DNA from: Clostridia bacterium
GTDB taxonomy: Bacteria > Bacillota > Peptococcia > DRI-13 > DTU073
NCBI GenBank assembly: GCA_028709105.1
Contig: JAQVYD010000047.1
Location: 1 to 9,291 of the forward strand
DNA: 9,291 nucleotides
Direction: 5' to 3'
Numbering within the stretch: position 1 is the first letter of the stretch; the number at the start of each line of letters is the position of its first letter. This document shows, one piece after another, positions 6,115-9,291 of the stretch. A model generated the notes under the pieces. It was not told the DNA's origin. It saw only the letters and a program-made list of their open reading frames with translations, and did no database searches. The translations under genes and the position numbers were made by a program.

Positions 6115-6134
6115 ATTAATTAAACATTGAAAAA

Positions 6135-6211
6135 TGGCGTGCCCACAGGGATTCGAACCCCGGACGCACGGCTTAGAAGGCCGTTGCTCTATCCAACTGA
6201 GCTATGGGCAC
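6135..6211 (-). tRNA. tRNA-Arg (UCU)
   Basis: The 77-base cloverleaf has acceptor GTGCCCA/TGGGCAC, anticodon stem ACGGC/GCCGT around CTTCTAA (anticodon TCT), discriminator G and encoded CCA. It is the first gene of the cluster and reads AGA/AGG. Confidence 0.97.
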
Positions 6212-6221
6212 ATTCTAGACA

Positions 6222-6251
6222 AAAATATCGCAGCAAATGTTATCTTAACAA
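6222..6251 (-). promoter_or_regulatory. Candidate promoter of the tRNA cluster
   Basis: TTGTTA (6251-6246) and TATTTT (6227-6222) are 18 bases apart, and the -10 box ends 10 bases before the tRNA-Arg 5' end. The gap after the phosphoesterase gene is short and has no terminator, so readthrough from the murI-rph-rdgB operon is also possible. Confidence 0.4.
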
Positions 6252-6259
6252 AAAATTTA

Positions 6260-6739
6260 TTACCTGTCAATGCTCATAAAGCAAGAAATAAAAGTATTCT
6301 CACGCTGTTCTAAAATTATTCCGGCATAAGTATCTTTACCCCTTGGCCAAACCAAACTTCCCGGATTTAAAAACCAAATCCCCTTGTACTCAGTAAGCAT
6401 AGGGCTATGGGTATGACCGAAGAGACAATAATCGGCATTTTCTTCCCTGCCCCTTGCTAATAAAGTATCCAAACCATATTTTACGCCATATAAATGACCA
6501 TGTGTTAAAAAAAACTTTTTGTTTTCTATCGTCAACAAAAGCTCACTAGACATGGTGCCATGATCACAATTTCCTTTAACCGTGAAGACAGGAATCCCTG
6601 TCTCTTCTTCCAAAGATAATCCGTCCTGCCAATGGTCACCGGTATGAAAAAACAACTGCACATCATGAAAAACTCTACAGATTATAGCCATAGCTTCTTT
6701 AGAGCCATGCGTATCCCCCACAATACCTATCTTCATCAT
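6260..6739 (-). CDS. YfcE/MJ0936-type metallophosphoesterase
   Basis: This is a small dinuclear-metal phosphodiesterase of the calcineurin-like superfamily. Members split model phosphodiesters, and the true substrate is usually unknown. The 159-residue product has all expected metal and active-site motifs: GDTHG (Asp9, His11), HTGDH (Asp35), KGNCD (Asn57), LTHGH (His80) and FGHTHSP (His109, His111), then NPGSLVWPRG. The usual HLGD motif reads HTGD, a minor change outside the ligands. AGGTGG precedes an ATG-ATG pair; either could start the protein. It begins 13 bases after the rdgB stop and ends the murI-rph-rdgB run. This neighbourhood is common in Firmicutes and suggests a nucleotide or RNA-related role, but that is inference. 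Confidence 0.93.
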   Translation of the reverse strand: MMKIGIVGDTHGSKEAMAIICRVFHDVQLFFHTGDHWQDGLSLEEETGIPVFTVKGNCDHGTMSSELLLTIENKKFFLTHGHLYGVKYGLDTLLARGREENADYCLFGHTHSPMLTEYKGIWFLNPGSLVWPRGKDTYAGIILEQRENTFISCFMSIDR

Positions 6740-6752
6740 TACCCCACCTGTT

Positions 6753-7382
6753 TCACAATCTCCCGGCAGAAGAACCGTCCCTGCGCTTCCCTATTCTTTG
6801 CAAGAGAGGAGCAATTTTTCTCAAGGCTTTACATCTATGGCTGACCATATTTTTTTCCTCTAAAGTCAATTCGGCCATCGTCTTGCCCCATGAAGGCAGA
6901 TAAAAAAGAGGGTCATAACCGAAACCACCTGTCCCCCGCAATTCCTCCAAGATTACCCCCTCACACCGTCCTTCTGCGGTGTACACCTGTCCTTCCGGTG
7001 TAATCAAAGCGATCACACTAACAAATCTAGCGGTTCTCTGTGGTAACGGTATTCCTTGCAAAAACCGGAGTAATTTTAGATTGTTTTTTTGATAATCACA
7101 AGGCTCTCCCGCAAAACGAGCCGAATAAACGCCGGGCTGACCTCCTAAAGCATCAACCTCTAAACCTGAATCATCAGCTAAAGAAATAAGTCCGGAAAAC
7201 TCAACGGCCTCTTTAGCTTTCTGCAAAGCATTTTCCAAAAAGCTTGTTCCTTTTTCTTCAACTATGGGTTTGTCCGGATAATCTTCTAAAGTAAGAATCC
7301 GGATCGGCAGCTCTTCCAGTAAATTTTTTAATTCTGTTGCTTTACCTCTGTTGTGGGTAGCCATGAGTATTTTAGAAAACAT
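6753..7382 (-). CDS. rdgB: dITP/XTP pyrophosphatase (RdgB/HAM1 family)
   Basis: The enzyme hydrolyses non-canonical purine nucleotides (dITP, ITP, XTP) to monophosphates and keeps them out of DNA and RNA. From ATG 7382 the product is 209 residues, close to the usual 195-205. Motifs: the substrate loop ATHNRGK (8-14), TSFLENALQKA with Glu50, LADDSGLEVDAL with catalytic Asp71, GVYSARFAGE, GFGYDPLF and a late SHR. An upstream in-frame start at 7415 would add 11 residues (MLCRRRFWVRA) absent from relatives, so 7382 is preferred. Its ATG overlaps the end of rph by 11 bases, and the ribosome binding site (GGTGAGG) lies inside the last rph codons, which suggests translational coupling. The tail after the SHR region is somewhat long and basic. 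Confidence 0.95.
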   Translation of the reverse strand: MFSKILMATHNRGKATELKNLLEELPIRILTLEDYPDKPIVEEKGTSFLENALQKAKEAVEFSGLISLADDSGLEVDALGGQPGVYSARFAGEPCDYQKNNLKLLRFLQGIPLPQRTARFVSVIALITPEGQVYTAEGRCEGVILEELRGTGGFGYDPLFYLPSWGKTMAELTLEEKNMVSHRCKALRKIAPLLQRIGKRRDGSSAGRL

Positions 7383-8115
7383 AGCCCTCACCCAAAACCT
7401 TCTTCTGCACAGCAATCAATTGCTGAACACCCTGTGCAGCCAAAACCAAAAAGCGATCTAATTCTTCCCGCGTAAAAGGATATCCTTCGGCTGTCCCCTG
7501 AATTTCCACAAAATTGCCCGACCCGGTCATCACCACATTCATATCGACAACAGCTTGCGAATCCTCGGCATAAGCCAAATCCAATAACAAAGTATCTTCC
7601 ACTTTACCTACGCTTACCGCCGCTAACCAATCACGCAGCGGTATTTCCTGCAAAACACCTGCTTGCACCATTTTGCCCAGAGCAAGAACAAGGGCTACAA
7701 AAGCGCCGGTAATCGAAGCTGTCCTTGTCCCCCCATCGGCTTGCAGCACATCACAATCCAGAGTTATGGTTCTCTCGCCCAATTTTTCTAAATCCACGAC
7801 AGCTCGCAGAGACCGCCCAATCAGGCGCTGAATCTCATTAGTCCGACCACTAATTTTACCCCTAATGGCTTCCCGTTGGTTTCTAATCTGAGTCGCCCGA
7901 GGAAGCATGGCATATTCCGCCGTAATCCATCCTTTATTCTGCCCCTTTAAAAAAGGCGGTACTTTCTCTTCAATTGTCGCATTACAAATAACCTTTGTTT
8001 CTCCCATTTCCACCAATGCTGAGCCTTCCGGATATTTTATGTAATCAGGTGTTATTCTGATCTCCCTTAATTCATCAGGCTTTCTGCCTGCTTCTCTTTC
8101 CGGCAATTTTCTCAC
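7372..8115 (-). CDS. rph: Ribonuclease PH
   Basis: RNase PH is a phosphorolytic 3'-5' exoribonuclease that trims tRNA precursors and structured RNAs, and works as a hexamer. The 247-residue product matches the family along its length: GRKPDELR (10-17), KVICNATIEEKVPPFLKG, KGWITAEYAMLPRAT (61-75), SGRTNEIQRLIGRSLR (89-104), DCDVLQADGGTRTAS (120-134) with the phosphate-binding GGTRTA, and VDMNVVMTGSGNFVEIQGT. The start is unsettled. GTG at 8115 has the Shine-Dalgarno bases almost touching it. TTG at 8106 has GGTGA at a proper 5-base distance and would give 244 residues, with the conserved GRKPDELR still intact. The gene follows murI by 5 bases and overlaps rdgB by 11. Seven tRNA genes, its likely substrates, lie downstream on the same strand. 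Confidence 0.97.
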   Translation of the reverse strand: MRKLPEREAGRKPDELREIRITPDYIKYPEGSALVEMGETKVICNATIEEKVPPFLKGQNKGWITAEYAMLPRATQIRNQREAIRGKISGRTNEIQRLIGRSLRAVVDLEKLGERTITLDCDVLQADGGTRTASITGAFVALVLALGKMVQAGVLQEIPLRDWLAAVSVGKVEDTLLLDLAYAEDSQAVVDMNVVMTGSGNFVEIQGTAEGYPFTREELDRFLVLAAQGVQQLIAVQKKVLGEGYVF

Positions 8116-8120
8116 CTTCC

Positions 8121-8924
8121 TTATAAAATGACCTTTTTTACCGTACCCAAATCTTCACCTAGAAATACACTGCCTCTGGCTCTAAAGTCTTGAGGGCTTT
8201 TGCTGCTGACATAATGATAACTCGGGTTTGCCCCTTGAGCGAAAAGCTTTAATTCCTTCAACTTCTCCCCGACCTTCCTTACTGTTTCACAAGCAGGATC
8301 AATTACTTTAATCCCAGACCCGATAACCTTGGTGATAACCGGCTGCAGAAAAGGATAGTGAGTGCACCCCAGGATAAGTGTATCAATGTTTTTTTCTAAA
8401 AGAGGAGACAGACAATTGGCAACAGTATTTTCCGTATCCGCTCCGGCAATTAGACCATTTTCGACTAAAGGTACAAAAGGCGGGCAAGCCGCCGCATATA
8501 CCTGAGCATCTGGATTTTTAGCCTGCAATTTCTGTTGATAAACCCCACTATTAATCGTCGCCACGGTCCCAATAACACCGATCCTTGATTTTTTCGTAGT
8601 CTTTAACGCTTTCTCAACCCCCGGTTCAATCACACCAATAATCGGAAGGGGGAAAAAAGTTTGCAAATCTTCATAAGCTAAGGAAGTACTGGTATTACAA
8701 GCAATGATAATCATTTTACAGCCCTGGTCAACCAAATAACTCGTGATCTTTCTCGCAAACCCTTTTAATTCTTGAGGATCTCGAGAACCATAAGGGACAT
8801 GAGCAGTATCAGCATAATATAAAATTGATTCACTTGGTATCTGCTTTAATATTTCGCGCACAACGGTTAACCCGCCTACCCCTGAATCAAAAACGCCCAA
8901 AGGGGCTTCTTTCTTTTCCAGCAT
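8121..8924 (-). CDS. murI: Glutamate racemase
   Basis: MurI converts L- to D-glutamate for peptidoglycan without a cofactor, using two cysteines. The product is 267 residues, the family length. Motifs: GVFDSGVGGLTV with Asp13/Ser14, YYADTAHVPYGSR (36-48), catalytic Cys76 in IIACNTSTS, and catalytic Cys187 with His189 in LGCTHYPF. The C-terminus VIDPACETV is also typical. GGGAG lies 8 bases before the ATG. The 35-base gap to the upstream UPF0316 gene has no terminator, so murI may be cotranscribed with it, and it leads into rph after 5 bases. Confidence 0.97.
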   Translation of the reverse strand: MLEKKEAPLGVFDSGVGGLTVVREILKQIPSESILYYADTAHVPYGSRDPQELKGFARKITSYLVDQGCKMIIIACNTSTSLAYEDLQTFFPLPIIGVIEPGVEKALKTTKKSRIGVIGTVATINSGVYQQKLQAKNPDAQVYAAACPPFVPLVENGLIAGADTENTVANCLSPLLEKNIDTLILGCTHYPFLQPVITKVIGSGIKVIDPACETVRKVGEKLKELKLFAQGANPSYHYVSSKSPQDFRARGSVFLGEDLGTVKKVIL

Positions 8925-8959
8925 GCTTTTCGCTCCCGCTTTATTATTATAAATTCTCT

Positions 8960-9291
8960 TTATTTTTCTTTACGATTCCGAGCCAGCACGCCTCCTCTAG
9001 TCAATCTAGCATCAAAGATCGTCCAAAAGGCCTGCTCATCCCATTCATCAATTTCCTTTCGTAAAGCTCCAAAACTTTTTCTTTTTAAAATAATCTGTAA
9101 GATATAACGTTTACCTTCACGCCCCTCACCTTCAATGACCGTGACCCCATATCCCTTCTCCCGTAATTTTTCCGTTAATTCTAAAGGGCTTTTCAGCGTA
9201 ATCACCTGAATTGTAAAAGTACCTACCGCTAATTTTTCTTCTAAATAAGTCCCTACATAATTACCGGTGGCAAAACCTAAAGCATAAAAAA
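8960..9291 (-). CDS. UPF0316/DUF2179 membrane protein, N-terminus cut by window edge
   Basis: The frame stays open to the window edge, so this is the C-terminal 110 or so residues of a longer protein. The visible part begins with FYALGFATGNYVGTYLEEKL, the end of the membrane domain (DUF5698-like) of UPF0316 proteins such as Bacillus YebE. It continues into a soluble DUF2179 domain (FTIQVITL, then GYGVTVIEGEGREGKRYI, KRKSFGALRKEI, and FWTIFDARLTRGGVL). GTG codons near 9205 could mimic a start, but the homology continues upstream, so the true start lies beyond the window. The function of the family is not known. The tail RNRKEK is basic and probably cytoplasmic. Confidence 0.85.
   Translation of the reverse strand, partial: FYALGFATGNYVGTYLEEKLAVGTFTIQVITLKSPLELTEKLREKGYGVTVIEGEGREGKRYILQIILKRKSFGALRKEIDEWDEQAFWTIFDARLTRGGVLARNRKEK

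Noticed and set aside
5898..6123. Open frames on both strands (72 and 64 codons) across the Lys/Gln/His tRNAs
   Set aside because: GFEPTHDG and GLEPTSAG motifs are typical tRNA translations, and three cloverleaf structures explain the sequence.
8825..9064. Plus-strand frame of 79 codons over the start of murI and the end of the UPF0316 gene
   Set aside because: It overlaps two well-supported minus-strand genes and has no recognisable features.

Overview
This looks like a housekeeping stretch of a spore-forming, low-to-moderate G+C Firmicute. A member of the class Clostridia, perhaps Peptococcaceae-like, is the best guess. The evidence is an alpha/beta-type small acid-soluble spore protein, the sporulation-associated protease LonB, the tig-clpP-clpX order, strong AGGAGG-type ribosome binding sites and tRNA genes that all encode CCA. 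Species level cannot be read from the sequence. All genes except the spore protein are on the minus strand, so transcription mostly runs from high to low coordinates.

In transcription order, the right part (9291 down to about 6260) is a compact operon-like run: the C-terminal part of a UPF0316/DUF2179 membrane protein (cut by the window), murI (glutamate racemase), rph (RNase PH), rdgB (dITP/XTP pyrophosphatase) and a YfcE/MJ0936-type metallophosphoesterase. rph and rdgB overlap, and the other gaps are 5 to 35 bases. Next comes a cluster of seven tRNA genes (6211 down to 5546): Arg(UCU), His(GUG), Gln(CUG), Lys(UUU), Lys(CUU), Leu(UAG), Gly(GCC). It ends in a clear intrinsic terminator. A fresh promoter region then starts the protein quality-control operon tig-clpP-clpX: ribosome-associated chaperone, protease and unfoldase.

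Past clpX is about 240 bases without a gene (1916-2155). It contains a perfect hairpin next to the spore-protein gene and three repeat structures: inverted copies of a TAGACTG heptamer, a 9-bp perfect hairpin and an AT-rich heptamer tandem array. The single plus-strand gene, an SspF-like alpha/beta SASP, lies here and diverges from lonB, whose 5' 93% or so fills the left end. The 134 to 167 bases between SASP and lonB hold a good forespore (sigma-G/sigma-F) promoter match facing lonB and a 16-bp palindrome. This divergent pair forms a small sporulation island beside the general protein-turnover operon.

No novel defence, mobile or biosynthetic system is visible. The points most worth a second look are the cysteine-containing SASP, the forespore promoter match at lonB, the nested repeats downstream of clpX and a possible promoter inside the tRNA cluster.
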